DNA of 37,891 nucleotides, taken from an uncultured Finegoldia sp. (GTDB taxonomy: Bacteria; Bacillota; Clostridia; Tissierellales; Peptoniphilaceae). Of the stretch, positions 23,554 to 32,565 are shown piece after piece. The position numbers and the translations under genes are program-made. The stretch is from NCBI RefSeq assembly GCF_947252345.1, contig NZ_CAMXVC010000020.1, positions 1-37,891 on the forward strand, given 5' to 3'. The notes beneath the pieces were generated by a model. It was given only the letters and a program-made list of their open reading frames with translations, did no database searches and was not told the origin of the DNA. The stretch's first letter is position 1; each line of letters begins with the position of its first letter.

Positions 23554-24126
23554 TTAATCTTCAAAAATCACAGAATCGTCAGTAAATTTTTTGATTCTTG
23601 CCAATGATTCTATTATATATCCTTGTTTTCTGAGATTTTCTCCACCATTTTGAAAAACTTTTTCTATTAAGATTCCAATCCCCTCAACAGTTGCATTTGC
23701 TTGTTGGCAGATATCTATCAAACCTTCGAGAGCCTTCCCATTTGCCAAGAAATCGTCTATCAGTAAAACATTGTCATTTTCGTCTAAATATTCTTTTTGG
23801 ACCAACACTTCGTAGCTTCTGTTTTTTGTAAAACTAAACACTTCAGTTCTGTAGCAATTCTCTCCTAAAGTTTTCGAACTGGTTTTCTTTGCAAATACAA
23901 CCGGACAATTAAATCTTAATCCACACGCATAGGCAATTGCTATTCCACTAACTTCTATTGTAAGAATTTTATTGATTTTCTTATCTTTAAATTTTTCGTA
24001 AAATTCATTTGCTAAGTCTTCAAATAAAACAGGGTCAATCATATGGTTGATAAATCTATCAACTTTTAAAATATTTCCCGGTAATACTTTGCCGTCTTTC
24101 AAAATTCTTTCTTCAAGTTTTCTCAT
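23554..24126 (-). CDS. xpt: Xanthine phosphoribosyltransferase
   Basis: A 190-residue purine salvage enzyme that converts xanthine + PRPP to XMP. It resembles B. subtilis Xpt along its length: DGKVLPGNILKVDRFINHMI at the N-terminus, TIEVSGIAIAYACGL, PVVFAKK, the PRPP loop VLLIDDFLANGKA, and GIGILIEKVFQNGG to YIIESLARI at the end. A strong promoter is close upstream and leaves only a short leader, so the purine riboswitch seen before xpt in Bacillus is absent here. It is not next to the xanthine permease, which lies about 14 kb away, unlike the xpt-pbuX operon of Bacillus. Confidence 0.96.
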   Translation of the reverse strand: MRKLEERILKDGKVLPGNILKVDRFINHMIDPVLFEDLANEFYEKFKDKKINKILTIEVSGIAIAYACGLRFNCPVVFAKKTSSKTLGENCYRTEVFSFTKNRSYEVLVQKEYLDENDNVLLIDDFLANGKALEGLIDICQQANATVEGIGILIEKVFQNGGENLRKQGYIIESLARIKKFTDDSVIFED

Positions 24127-24154
24127 TTTTTTCTCCTAGATTTTAATATAGTAT

Positions 24155-24183
24155 ATTATACATACAATAACAAAAAATCTCAA
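24155..24183 (-). promoter_or_regulatory. Strong promoter of xpt
   Basis: -35 TTGAGA (24178-24183), 17-nt spacer, perfect -10 TATAAT (24155-24160); leader about 20-25 nt with AGGAG before the start codon. Confidence 0.8.
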
Positions 24184-24196
24184 TATTTGAAATATT

Positions 24197-24235
24197 AAAA
24201 AATCACTTATCCCTACCTCTCGGAATAAGTGATTT
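24197..24235 (-). terminator. Terminator after pgm
   Basis: Stem AAATCACTTA (24200-24209) / TAAGTGATTT (24226-24235), extended inward with TCC/GGA pairing, followed by T6 on the - strand. It ends the glycogen gene run. Confidence 0.9.
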
Positions 24236-24238
24236 CTA

Positions 24239-25936
24239 TTATTTTACATTCATCATTTTTTCTTTTGCAATTTTTTCTATCGCTGAAACTTTTTCAACGG
24301 CATTTTCTTTTGTGTTAGCAACAGAATAAATATATAATTTTATTTTTGGCTCCGTTCCAGAAGGTCGTAAAGCATACCAAGAGCCATCATCATAATAATA
24401 CTTCAAAACATTTGATTTTGGTGTTGAATATTTTTTGAAATCAATCTCATAATCTTTTGTTTCGATTAATTTTATGTTTTCTATTTGTGCGATAGGATTT
24501 TTTCTAAATTCCTCCATTATTCTGGAAATTTTTTGTTGTCCATCTAGTCCTTCCATTACCACTGATGTCAATGAGTTTTCATGATAGCCAAATTCTTCAT
24601 ACAAGTCATTCAAAACGTCTATCAATGTTTTGCCAAGTTTTTTGTAGTAAGCTAACATTTCTGAAATCATCATAGAAGAACTTACAGCGTCTTTATCTCT
24701 TACAAACGTTCCATAAGAATAACCTATGCTTTCTTCATATCCAAACACCCAGGATTTTTCGCCAGTTTTTTCGTATTCATTTGCCTTGCCACATACATTT
24801 TTGAAACCAGTCAAAGTTTCAATCATATCAACATTGTATTTGTTTGCAATTCTCGTGGACAAATCTCCCGTAACGATTGATTTTACAACTACTGGATTTT
24901 GTGGCAAATCGTGTTTTTCAAATCTTTGACTCAGAATATAATTTGTCAACAAAGCTCCTATTTTATTTCCATCTAAAAATACATATTCTCCATTGTGAAG
25001 CACTTCTACTGCTGTTCTGTCGGCGTCAGGGTCTGTGGCTAATAATAAATCAGCGCCTACTTCTTTTCCAAGATTAATTGCGTATTCAAATGCTTCAGGA
25101 TTTTCCGGATTTGGATAAGGTACAGTTGTAAAATTGCTATCTGGATTTTCTTGTTCCTTGACTACATATACATTTTTGAATCCTCGTACATCTAAAATAT
25201 GTCTGACAAATTTATTTCCAGTCCCGTTTAATGGAGTGTAAACAATTTTGACATTTTTATCGATGTTATCGTCATTAATTGTAAGGCTTAAAACATCTTC
25301 AAAATAATCTTTGTCCAAATTTTCTCCAAAATATTCTATTTTCCCTTCATTAAGTAATTTTTCAAAATCTCCTATTTTGACTTCTGTGAAGCTTTCTATT
25401 TTGCTCAAATTATTTAAAATCTCATCAGCTTTATCTTCTAAAATTTGACTTCCTTCTTCCCAATAGGCTTTGTATCCGTTGTATTCTTTTGGGTTGTGTG
25501 AAGCTGTAATCATAATTCCAGAAATGCAATTAAATTTTCTAATTGAATAAGACAAAAGTGGTGTTGGTCTGATATCGTCTGACAAATAAACTTTGATTCC
25601 ATTTGACGCCAATACATTTGCAGAAATTTCTGCAAATTCTTTAGAAAATTTTCTGACGTCATAGCTTATCGTAACCCCTCTTTGCATAGCTTTTTCACCG
25701 TAATTTTTTATTGTGTCAGCTAATGCTTGTGTGGTTTTCATAATATTGTATTTGTTCATTCTGTTGGTACCAGCTCCTATTTTCCCTCTCAAACCAGCTG
25801 TGCCAAACTCCAATGATTTGTAAAATCTATCTTTAATTTCTTCATCATTGTTTTTAATAGATTCTAATTCTTTTTTAGTTTCTTCGTCGTAAGAATCGTC
25901 ATTTAACCATTCATTGTACACTTTTAAATAATCCAT
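24239..25936 (-). CDS. pgm: Phosphoglucomutase / phosphomannomutase (PgcA-type)
   Basis: A 565-residue alpha-D-phosphohexomutase interconverting glucose 1-phosphate and glucose 6-phosphate. All four family signatures are visible: phosphoserine loop TASHNP (144-149, Ser146), metal-binding DPDADR, the sugar-binding GYEESIGYSYG region, and the C-terminal phosphate-binding RPSGTEPKIK. The start has AGGAGG upstream. It supplies or consumes the glucose 1-phosphate used by GlgC, and follows pulA after a 150-nt gap with a large inverted repeat, so it may also have its own control. A terminator follows directly. Confidence 0.96.
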   Translation of the reverse strand: MDYLKVYNEWLNDDSYDEETKKELESIKNNDEEIKDRFYKSLEFGTAGLRGKIGAGTNRMNKYNIMKTTQALADTIKNYGEKAMQRGVTISYDVRKFSKEFAEISANVLASNGIKVYLSDDIRPTPLLSYSIRKFNCISGIMITASHNPKEYNGYKAYWEEGSQILEDKADEILNNLSKIESFTEVKIGDFEKLLNEGKIEYFGENLDKDYFEDVLSLTINDDNIDKNVKIVYTPLNGTGNKFVRHILDVRGFKNVYVVKEQENPDSNFTTVPYPNPENPEAFEYAINLGKEVGADLLLATDPDADRTAVEVLHNGEYVFLDGNKIGALLTNYILSQRFEKHDLPQNPVVVKSIVTGDLSTRIANKYNVDMIETLTGFKNVCGKANEYEKTGEKSWVFGYEESIGYSYGTFVRDKDAVSSSMMISEMLAYYKKLGKTLIDVLNDLYEEFGYHENSLTSVVMEGLDGQQKISRIMEEFRKNPIAQIENIKLIETKDYEIDFKKYSTPKSNVLKYYYDDGSWYALRPSGTEPKIKLYIYSVANTKENAVEKVSAIEKIAKEKMMNVK

Positions 25937-26012
25937 ACTATCCTCCTAATAAAAACTCAAATTTTTCAAACTTTTAATAATATCTCTTTTTTAATCGTAA
26001 ATTATTTCTCAT

Positions 26013-26074
26013 CACAAGTTGCAAAATTTTATTTTGCAAACATCGTTTCAAAAATCGTTTAATTCAAACTTGTG
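26013..26074 (-). promoter_or_regulatory. Structured leader between pulA and pgm
   Basis: On the - strand CACAAGTT (26067-26074) pairs with AACTTGTG (26013-26020), enclosing a perfect hairpin TTGCAAAAT/ATTTTGCAA (26019-26039 region) and a direct repeat of AAACGAT. On the + strand the same repeat is followed by T7, like a terminator, although no + strand gene is present. The function is not known; a leader fold or antisense terminator are the options. Confidence 0.45.
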
Positions 26075-26086
26075 TTTTTTTAATTT

Positions 26087-27892
26087 TTACATACAAATAG
26101 AATATACCCCGCTTTTTCTTTTATCAATCAAAACAACATTTCCGTGTTGTTCTAAAACTATCGAGCCGCCTTCAAAAATTTTGCTACATTTTTTGTATCC
26201 TGCAAAATACTCATTCAAATCAAATTCAAACTCGTCAGCAGAATTTATGAAAACCAACAAATAGCCTCCCTTATTTTTTATGCTGAAGCAAATGCAAAAG
26301 TCATTTACATCGTAAAATTTGACTCTGTCTCTGATTTCATTTGCATCTACAATTTCAAATTCACTATGACTTTTCCTAAACTCTATCAGTGATTTCACAT
26401 AATGATATATCTCAATATTTTTATCTTTTAGTCTCCAATCAACTGCGTTTACAGATAGAGGCAAATTATAAGTGTTTTTATTCAATGATTTATTTCTGAA
26501 AAATTCATTGCCGCAATGAAAAAAAGGAATGCCCAGACTGAGCAAGATAAAATCAAAACACAACTTCGTCGATGTTTTGGTGTCAACATTTGTGAGTACG
26601 AGCTTATCCTCAAGAATCAAATTATCGTGAGAATTAAAATAATTTATCGTTTCGTCTGCATTCTTGCAAAATCCTTTATGATTGTCATCATAATCAACAG
26701 ACCCGCAAATTCCAGTTTCAAGTTCATTCTTGTAAACTTCACCTTGCACAAATCCATTTACCATTCCATCGTTGTCGCCTTTTATAGCATCTCTGAAAAA
26801 AGGATTAAAAAAAGCAAATTGTTTGCCTTTTTGTTTGCCAAAAGTAGTTTCTGAACTTTTGTCTAACACTGATTTTTCTGCCATCCATGGTTCACCGTAA
26901 ATTATTGTGTTTTCGTTGTTTTCTCTCAATCTCGCTACAATTTCATCAACTGTTTGACTGTCAATTAATTTCATCAAATCAAATCGGAATCCATCAATAT
27001 GATACTCTTTTTGATAAAACAACAAGCTTTCCACAATAAAATCTCTTACAAACTCGTCTTCTGTATTTAATTCGCTTCCAACTCCAGAGCCGTTTGAGAA
27101 ATTCCCACAATTATCGCGTCTGTAAAATTTTTTATAAATCAAATTAAATGGATGGTCATTATTCCTGTAAGTGTGATTGTATACCACATCCATTATGACT
27201 CCTATTCCATTTTCGTGAAGTTTTTGAACCATTTTCTTAAATTCAAAAATTCTGTTTTTCGGATTTTCCGGAATTGTTGAATAGCTTCCTTCAATGCAGT
27301 TGAAATTTTCAGGATTATATCCCCAATTGTAATTATCGTCGTCAAATTTTCTAGCACATCTTTCATCAACGCCTACAAAATCAAAAACCGGCATTAATTG
27401 AACGTGTGTTATCCCTAAATCGAGTAAGTGGCTTATTCCAGAAACACAATTTTCATCGCATAAACCGAGAAATTTCCCTCTGAAATTATTTTGAACTCCA
27501 CTTGAAATATGAGAAGTATAATCATTTACAGATAATTCATAAATTATCGCTTCATTTATTTTTTTAGTAAAATAATTTTCGCCACAAAATCCCTGTGGAT
27601 TTGTAGAACCCATATCTATTACACACGATTTTAAACTATTGACAGAGCAGGCTTTGCAAAATGGGTCTAGGATTTGAAATTTATTGTCAACTTCGTATTT
27701 ATAATACACGCAATCCAAATCTCCGTCAATTTTTCTCGTGAAAAATCCATCTTCATCTTTTTCCATTTCAAAAGACTTGTATCTAACATCATCATAATTA
27801 TCGTACAATAAAACTTTCATATCAGAAACATCAGGTGCATATATTTTAAATAATGTAAAATCCTTAAAATAATTAAATCCTAAATCGTACAT
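26087..27892 (-). CDS. pulA: Type I pullulanase / glycogen debranching enzyme
   Basis: A 601-residue cytoplasmic glycoside hydrolase family 13 enzyme that cleaves alpha-1,6 branches. A short N-terminal beta-rich carbohydrate module (FTLFKIYAPDVSDMKVLLYD) precedes the barrel. The type I pullulanase motif YNWGYNP is present, as are GVIMDVVYNHT, the nucleophile Asp in GFRFDLMKL, the acid Glu in IYGEPWM, and NSHDN. It is shorter than many type I pullulanases (about 700) because the N-terminal region is reduced. There is no signal peptide, so it acts on stored glycogen. The start follows the upstream stop by 9 nt, with AGGAG overlapping that stop. Confidence 0.93.
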   Translation of the reverse strand: MYDLGFNYFKDFTLFKIYAPDVSDMKVLLYDNYDDVRYKSFEMEKDEDGFFTRKIDGDLDCVYYKYEVDNKFQILDPFCKACSVNSLKSCVIDMGSTNPQGFCGENYFTKKINEAIIYELSVNDYTSHISSGVQNNFRGKFLGLCDENCVSGISHLLDLGITHVQLMPVFDFVGVDERCARKFDDDNYNWGYNPENFNCIEGSYSTIPENPKNRIFEFKKMVQKLHENGIGVIMDVVYNHTYRNNDHPFNLIYKKFYRRDNCGNFSNGSGVGSELNTEDEFVRDFIVESLLFYQKEYHIDGFRFDLMKLIDSQTVDEIVARLRENNENTIIYGEPWMAEKSVLDKSSETTFGKQKGKQFAFFNPFFRDAIKGDNDGMVNGFVQGEVYKNELETGICGSVDYDDNHKGFCKNADETINYFNSHDNLILEDKLVLTNVDTKTSTKLCFDFILLSLGIPFFHCGNEFFRNKSLNKNTYNLPLSVNAVDWRLKDKNIEIYHYVKSLIEFRKSHSEFEIVDANEIRDRVKFYDVNDFCICFSIKNKGGYLLVFINSADEFEFDLNEYFAGYKKCSKIFEGGSIVLEQHGNVVLIDKRKSGVYSICM

Positions 27893-27901
27893 TAAAATCT
27901 C

Positions 27902-30013
27902 CTAATCACGTCGGTTTTTTTGATTTATTCCAAATCCCTTTGAAACTTCGATATTATTTAAGGCTAATTTATCCCACAACTTTTTATCCAAATAAGCATA
28001 TTGAATATTTTCATTGACTTCTATGTAGTTATCCAATGATTTGAGCACATTAAAACTGTCGTTGTATTTTATAATCAAATGATAAATCTCATAGAAGTCA
28101 TTCATCAATTCAACATCATTCAATCTGAATAGGTTGTCAATAATAAATTTAACAGAACTTAATTGACGAAAGTCGAGGCCAATATTAGAATTGTTTTCGT
28201 CAAATTTGAAAATACCAATATCATCAATTTTGTGCTCAAAACTATGAAAAATATTCGAATTGCTAGTCAATAAAATTGACCCGTTGTACATAAATGCGTA
28301 AGGATAAGTGTTTGATATGTCAAAATTTTTAAAAGGAATGTAATTATAAACATCACAAGCCTTTGTAAGCTTTACAACATCATCAATAATAATATTTTCC
28401 AAGAATATTAATTTTATTTTTTCTTGAATGTATTTATCCCCATTTATTTTGTTGGCTAATTTGTTGTAAAACGTGATTGCCTTTTTGCAAATCAAATAAT
28501 CAAAAGAGCTTATTCCACTCATAAAAAAAGTTGAGTCTACATATTTGTAATTCAGATTTTCTTTTAACTTTAAATAAACATACAAGCAGTAGAAAATGTA
28601 CATAAGTTGCCTTTTCCCCTCGTGGAAATTACTCAACATCATATTGAAAATGCTTTTTGTGTTTATGTCTGTCAATTTGTACTTGTCTAAAATAATTTTT
28701 TTGTAATCTAATTTTTTCTGGTATATGTTTTCTAAATCGAAATCATTGCTGAATAAATAGTCGTTAAACCAGTACTTATTAACATTTATTTTTTTCACGA
28801 AGTTTTCCGTCATATTGATGTAGTTGTTTTTAACAAGATATTTTTTGTGACTTTCTGAACCCACTATTATTTTTTCGGCGATAAATGCAATTAAATTAAA
28901 ACTGTTTAACTGATTGCCGTCAATAATTTCTTTGTATCCATCATCTATTGCAGTTTTATTTACTTTATCGACGACAAATTTTATGTCATTTTCAATTTCA
29001 TACACATAATCCAAATCCAAAAAATCAAATGATTCCTTATGTACATTTACATTGTAATAACAAAAAACTTTTTTAGCTTTTGAAATCGCGCGTCTAAAAT
29101 CAAATCCCATACTGATTAATTTTTTTATGAATTTGATGCTCACAATAGCGACATTTGTTTCTATCAAATTTATATTAATGTGTTCTTCTATGTTGTTAAC
29201 ATTGTTATAAATTCTCATTTCATCATCAAATATGTCCTCAATTATAGAATCTGCCAAGAATTTTTGCTGCATATAGTACAATTTTCTCGCAAATTCATTT
29301 ACTTTTGGCACATATAAAAAATCACAAATCGAGTTTATTTTATTTTTTTCGGCAAAAAAATCGTCAAATTTTCCTTTAATAAAGTTGTTGTATTCAATTT
29401 TAGCTGTAACTTCAGGCTCAAATACTCTAATATAATTAGTATTTTCTGATAAGTATGGAATATCATAAATTTGCGAAAAAACAACTTCTTTGCCAATCTT
29501 AACTTTGTATTTGTTCAACCTTTTGAAAACAACATTCATCAACTCTTCATCAAAAAAAGTTTCGATTTGGTGAGAATCTATTATTTGTTGCTTGAATTGA
29601 GCATTTTTATAAAACAGTGAGTACAACTTGCAAAACTTTCCCTTATTTGATATTTCCTCGAACTTATCCATTGAAAATCTGCCTATAATACCCTGTCCTA
29701 AACGAAGATTGTTTTCCATATTGACAACTTTGTCGTATCTATCTTTTAGGATGTTTTTTAACATATCTTTTAATCCAAGTTTCTCAATATAATCTAAGTA
29801 CAAATTTTCGCACACTATTTCAAAAGTTACGATGTATTCTCTCTTTTCCTTTGTATCAGTTTTTGTTTCTTCGTATGATATTATATCTTTTATCGTTTCA
29901 TTCAGTGCAATTCTTAGTTCGTAATCACTTGCGTTTTGAAAATCAACCATTGAGTTATAAGACAATTTGTTGTCTATAATTTTTTTTAGTTGATTTTCGG
30001 TAAGTGAAATCAT
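27902..30013 (-). CDS. Degenerate glycogen phosphorylase (GT35) homologue, probable pseudoenzyme
   Basis: A 703-residue protein in the position where glgP normally follows glgA. By eye it aligns with glycogen phosphorylase along its length: LRLGQGIIGRF (103-113) with LGNGGLGRL; AQFKQQIIDSHQIE (138-151) with the FKQKIVDGYQ segment; INLIETNVAI (281-290) with LNDTHPAL; SNFHEGKRQLM (461-471) with KRIHEYKRQLL; SNTYPYAFMYNG (567-578) with SGTGNMKFMLNG; and a C-terminal W...NI...GF pattern. The PLP-binding Lys is replaced by Ala573, and the phosphate-site Lys-Arg pair by Ser461-Asn462, so phosphorolysis is very unlikely. The frame is open and codon use is like the neighbours, so it is not a decaying pseudogene. 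The ATG at 30013 overlaps the glgA stop (ATGA), with GGAG 8 nt before. A glucan-binding or regulatory role is inference. Confidence 0.8.
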   Translation of the reverse strand: MISLTENQLKKIIDNKLSYNSMVDFQNASDYELRIALNETIKDIISYEETKTDTKEKREYIVTFEIVCENLYLDYIEKLGLKDMLKNILKDRYDKVVNMENNLRLGQGIIGRFSMDKFEEISNKGKFCKLYSLFYKNAQFKQQIIDSHQIETFFDEELMNVVFKRLNKYKVKIGKEVVFSQIYDIPYLSENTNYIRVFEPEVTAKIEYNNFIKGKFDDFFAEKNKINSICDFLYVPKVNEFARKLYYMQQKFLADSIIEDIFDDEMRIYNNVNNIEEHININLIETNVAIVSIKFIKKLISMGFDFRRAISKAKKVFCYYNVNVHKESFDFLDLDYVYEIENDIKFVVDKVNKTAIDDGYKEIIDGNQLNSFNLIAFIAEKIIVGSESHKKYLVKNNYINMTENFVKKINVNKYWFNDYLFSNDFDLENIYQKKLDYKKIILDKYKLTDINTKSIFNMMLSNFHEGKRQLMYIFYCLYVYLKLKENLNYKYVDSTFFMSGISSFDYLICKKAITFYNKLANKINGDKYIQEKIKLIFLENIIIDDVVKLTKACDVYNYIPFKNFDISNTYPYAFMYNGSILLTSNSNIFHSFEHKIDDIGIFKFDENNSNIGLDFRQLSSVKFIIDNLFRLNDVELMNDFYEIYHLIIKYNDSFNVLKSLDNYIEVNENIQYAYLDKKLWDKLALNNIEVSKGFGINQKNRRD

Positions 30014-31434
30014 AAAATTATCTCCTTGTACAGTTTGATATATTCTGAAGCGGATTTTTCCCAATCATTTTTTGAGTTCATTGCGTTTTTTTGAATTATT
30101 TTAAAATCTTCTTTGTAATAAAAAGATATTGCTCGTCTCAACGTATACAAAAAATCATGGGCATTTATGTTTGTAAAAGAAAATCCGTTTCCTTCTTTTG
30201 TGAACTCATTGTAGGATTGTACAGTGTCTTTAAGTCCGCCTGTCTCTCTGACAATTGGAAGTGTTGCATAGCGCATAGCTATCAATTGCGATATTCCGCA
30301 AGGCTCATAGATAGACGGCATCATTAAGAAATCAGCTCCGGCATATATTTTATGCGATTCTTCATTGTTGTAGTAAATATTTGCTTTTAGTTTGTCTGGA
30401 AATTTCCACTCAAAATATCTGAACATTTCTTCGTAAGAATAATCCCCTGTTCCTAAAATTATTACTTGCACTTGCTCTGTTGTCAAAAACTCATCCATAA
30501 TATATCGCACAAGTTCTAATCCTTTGTTTTCCACCAACCTCGTCACCATTGCAAATATCGGTACATCTTTTTCTTCTAGTCCGTACATTCTTTGAATGGC
30601 TCTTTTGTCTTGGAATTTATTTTTAATTGATTTTAATTCATAATTTCTTGCTATTAATTTGTCGGTTTTTGGATTCCAAATAGTTGTGTCAATGCCATTT
30701 GTTATTCCAGATATTTTGTATTTATATTTATTTATTATCCCATCTAATCCTTCACCGAAAAACGAATATAGAATTTCATCCGCATAAGTTTTGGACACAG
30801 TTGTGACGGCATCGCTAAACACGATTGCACCTTTCATAAAATTGATTGCATCATAATATTTTAGTCCGTCTTCGGAAAAATACACTGGTGATAAATCGGT
30901 TTGCTTCAACGAATTGGAACTGAAAATTCCTTGGTATTTTAAATTGTGAATAGTGAATACTGTCTTTATTGATTCGTAAAAAGGGTCTCCTTTTGAAAAA
31001 TCTTTCACATAAATATTGACCATCGCTGTGTGCCAATCATTACTGTGAATAACATCACAACGAAAATCAATGTATCTGATTAATTGTACACACGCTTTTG
31101 AAAAAAACACAAATCTCTCACAATCGTCATCTTCGCCATATATATTGTCGCGACAGAAATAATCTTCGTTATGTAAAAAATAAAATTCTACATCACGATG
31201 AACATATTTATATACACCACAATAGTGATGACTGAAATCTAAATCCACATAAAAGCTGCCTTCAAACTTGAACTTTTCGCGATATTTCAAATCAATTGTT
31301 TTGTATAAAGGAATTACAACCTTGACATCATGTCCTTGTTTTTTCATTTCCAAAGGCAATGTTCCCGCAACATCAGCGAGTCCTCCCGTTTTTATGAAAG
31401 GATCCGCCTCTGCTGCACAATATAATATTTTCAT
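30010..31434 (-). CDS. glgA: Glycogen synthase (ADP-glucose type)
   Basis: A 474-residue GT5 glucosyltransferase that adds glucose from ADP-glucose to glycogen. The N-terminal KTGGLADVAG motif binds ADP-glucose, HSNDWHT is the usual His-Asn-Asp-Trp site, and the C-terminal acceptor/nucleotide region has PSIYEPCGISQL and VRETGGLKDTV. Catalytic residues look intact, in contrast to the next gene. The stop codon overlaps the start of the phosphorylase-like gene (ATGA), so the two are translationally coupled. The start lies 9 nt after glgD. Confidence 0.96.
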   Translation of the reverse strand: MKILYCAAEADPFIKTGGLADVAGTLPLEMKKQGHDVKVVIPLYKTIDLKYREKFKFEGSFYVDLDFSHHYCGVYKYVHRDVEFYFLHNEDYFCRDNIYGEDDDCERFVFFSKACVQLIRYIDFRCDVIHSNDWHTAMVNIYVKDFSKGDPFYESIKTVFTIHNLKYQGIFSSNSLKQTDLSPVYFSEDGLKYYDAINFMKGAIVFSDAVTTVSKTYADEILYSFFGEGLDGIINKYKYKISGITNGIDTTIWNPKTDKLIARNYELKSIKNKFQDKRAIQRMYGLEEKDVPIFAMVTRLVENKGLELVRYIMDEFLTTEQVQVIILGTGDYSYEEMFRYFEWKFPDKLKANIYYNNEESHKIYAGADFLMMPSIYEPCGISQLIAMRYATLPIVRETGGLKDTVQSYNEFTKEGNGFSFTNINAHDFLYTLRRAISFYYKEDFKIIQKNAMNSKNDWEKSASEYIKLYKEIIL

Positions 31435-31443
31435 AATTTACCT

Positions 31444-32556
31444 CTACTTATCTTCTAGCACTGCGTATTTTTTTAACTCATAAGGATAGTTTGGATTTCC
31501 AACTACCGTAACATTTTCTTTTATTACTACGCCTTTATCCGAAATAGTGTTGACTACTACAGCATTTTTTTTAATTATCGACCTCTCAAAAATCACCGAA
31601 TTTTTTACTATTGCGCTTTCTTCAATCTCAACTCCTCTAAATATTATGGAATTTTCTACTTTTCCATTTATTTTAACCCCATTGGCAATTAGGGAGTTTT
31701 TTACACAAGCAGATTCTCCGTACAAAGCAGAAGGCTCGTCTTTCGATTTTGTGAGTAGCAATCCATTTTTGAAAAATACATTCTTATAAAATTCAAAATT
31801 CAGCAATTTCAAATTGGAATTGTAAAATTGCGTCAAATTTCTTATTACTTCAACGTATCCATCTACCATATAAACGCCAACTTTTAATTTATCCAAATTG
31901 GAAATTATGATATCGATAAGTTCATTTGAGCTCGAATTTTTTAAAGAATCATGAACCAATTCTAGGAACACTGTTTTTTTCATATAGCCAATATTCGTCA
32001 TCATATAAAACTCATCATCTATTCCTTGATTGGTTCCGATGCTCATCAAATTCCCGTCGTCGTCTAAATTCAATCTTGTCTCGCCAACAAAAAGCCCGGT
32101 AGCATTCGTCATTTTTTTGCAAAATAACAAAATATCTAAATTTTCTTCCGTAAATCTTTTATGTGATTCAGTAAAGTCTTCTCTGAAAATCACCATTGGG
32201 TCACAGAAATACAAATCCTCTTCGCTGCTTCTCAAATAAAAATCTCGTGTTTCATTGTAAGCAAAAATTTCTTTTCCAGCATTTTCGAAAGTAGGAGGAA
32301 AAATAACCAGACCATTTCTTCGGCGATTTAACTCATAACTTTCGCCATTTCCCAAATGGTCCAATGTTGAACGCATAATTTTACCGCCGTATAATACAAC
32401 ATTCGAAAATTCATTATTTGCAAAATTACTCAAAGCTATGTCGATAATTCTGTATCTAGCTCCATAAGGCAGCATATATTCTGGTCTAGAATCTGTCAAA
32501 TATCCAAAATTTTTCCCGCTTTTACCACCATATATAATTCCAATACAATTTTGCAT
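31444..32556 (-). CDS. glgD: GlgD, regulatory subunit-type glucose-1-phosphate adenylyltransferase homologue
   Basis: A 370-residue paralogue of GlgC. The N-terminal loop that reads AGGQGSRL in GlgC is degenerate here (YGGKSGKNFGYL), while PYGARYRIIDIALSNFANN is kept and the C-terminal left-handed helix repeats (ENSIIFRGVEIEESAIVKNS) are present. In Firmicutes GlgD is a weakly active or inactive partner that forms a hetero-oligomer with GlgC and raises its activity. It follows glgC by 9 nt, with the stop codon inside the ribosome binding site. Confidence 0.93.
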   Translation of the reverse strand: MQNCIGIIYGGKSGKNFGYLTDSRPEYMLPYGARYRIIDIALSNFANNEFSNVVLYGGKIMRSTLDHLGNGESYELNRRRNGLVIFPPTFENAGKEIFAYNETRDFYLRSSEEDLYFCDPMVIFREDFTESHKRFTEENLDILLFCKKMTNATGLFVGETRLNLDDDGNLMSIGTNQGIDDEFYMMTNIGYMKKTVFLELVHDSLKNSSSNELIDIIISNLDKLKVGVYMVDGYVEVIRNLTQFYNSNLKLLNFEFYKNVFFKNGLLLTKSKDEPSALYGESACVKNSLIANGVKINGKVENSIIFRGVEIEESAIVKNSVIFERSIIKKNAVVVNTISDKGVVIKENVTVVGNPNYPYELKKYAVLEDK

Positions 32557-32565
32557 AATATCCTC

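Noticed and set aside
27902..30013. Phosphorylase-like gene as a decaying pseudogene
   Set aside because: The 703-codon frame is uninterrupted, has a good ribosome binding site and ATGA coupling, and its composition matches the neighbours.
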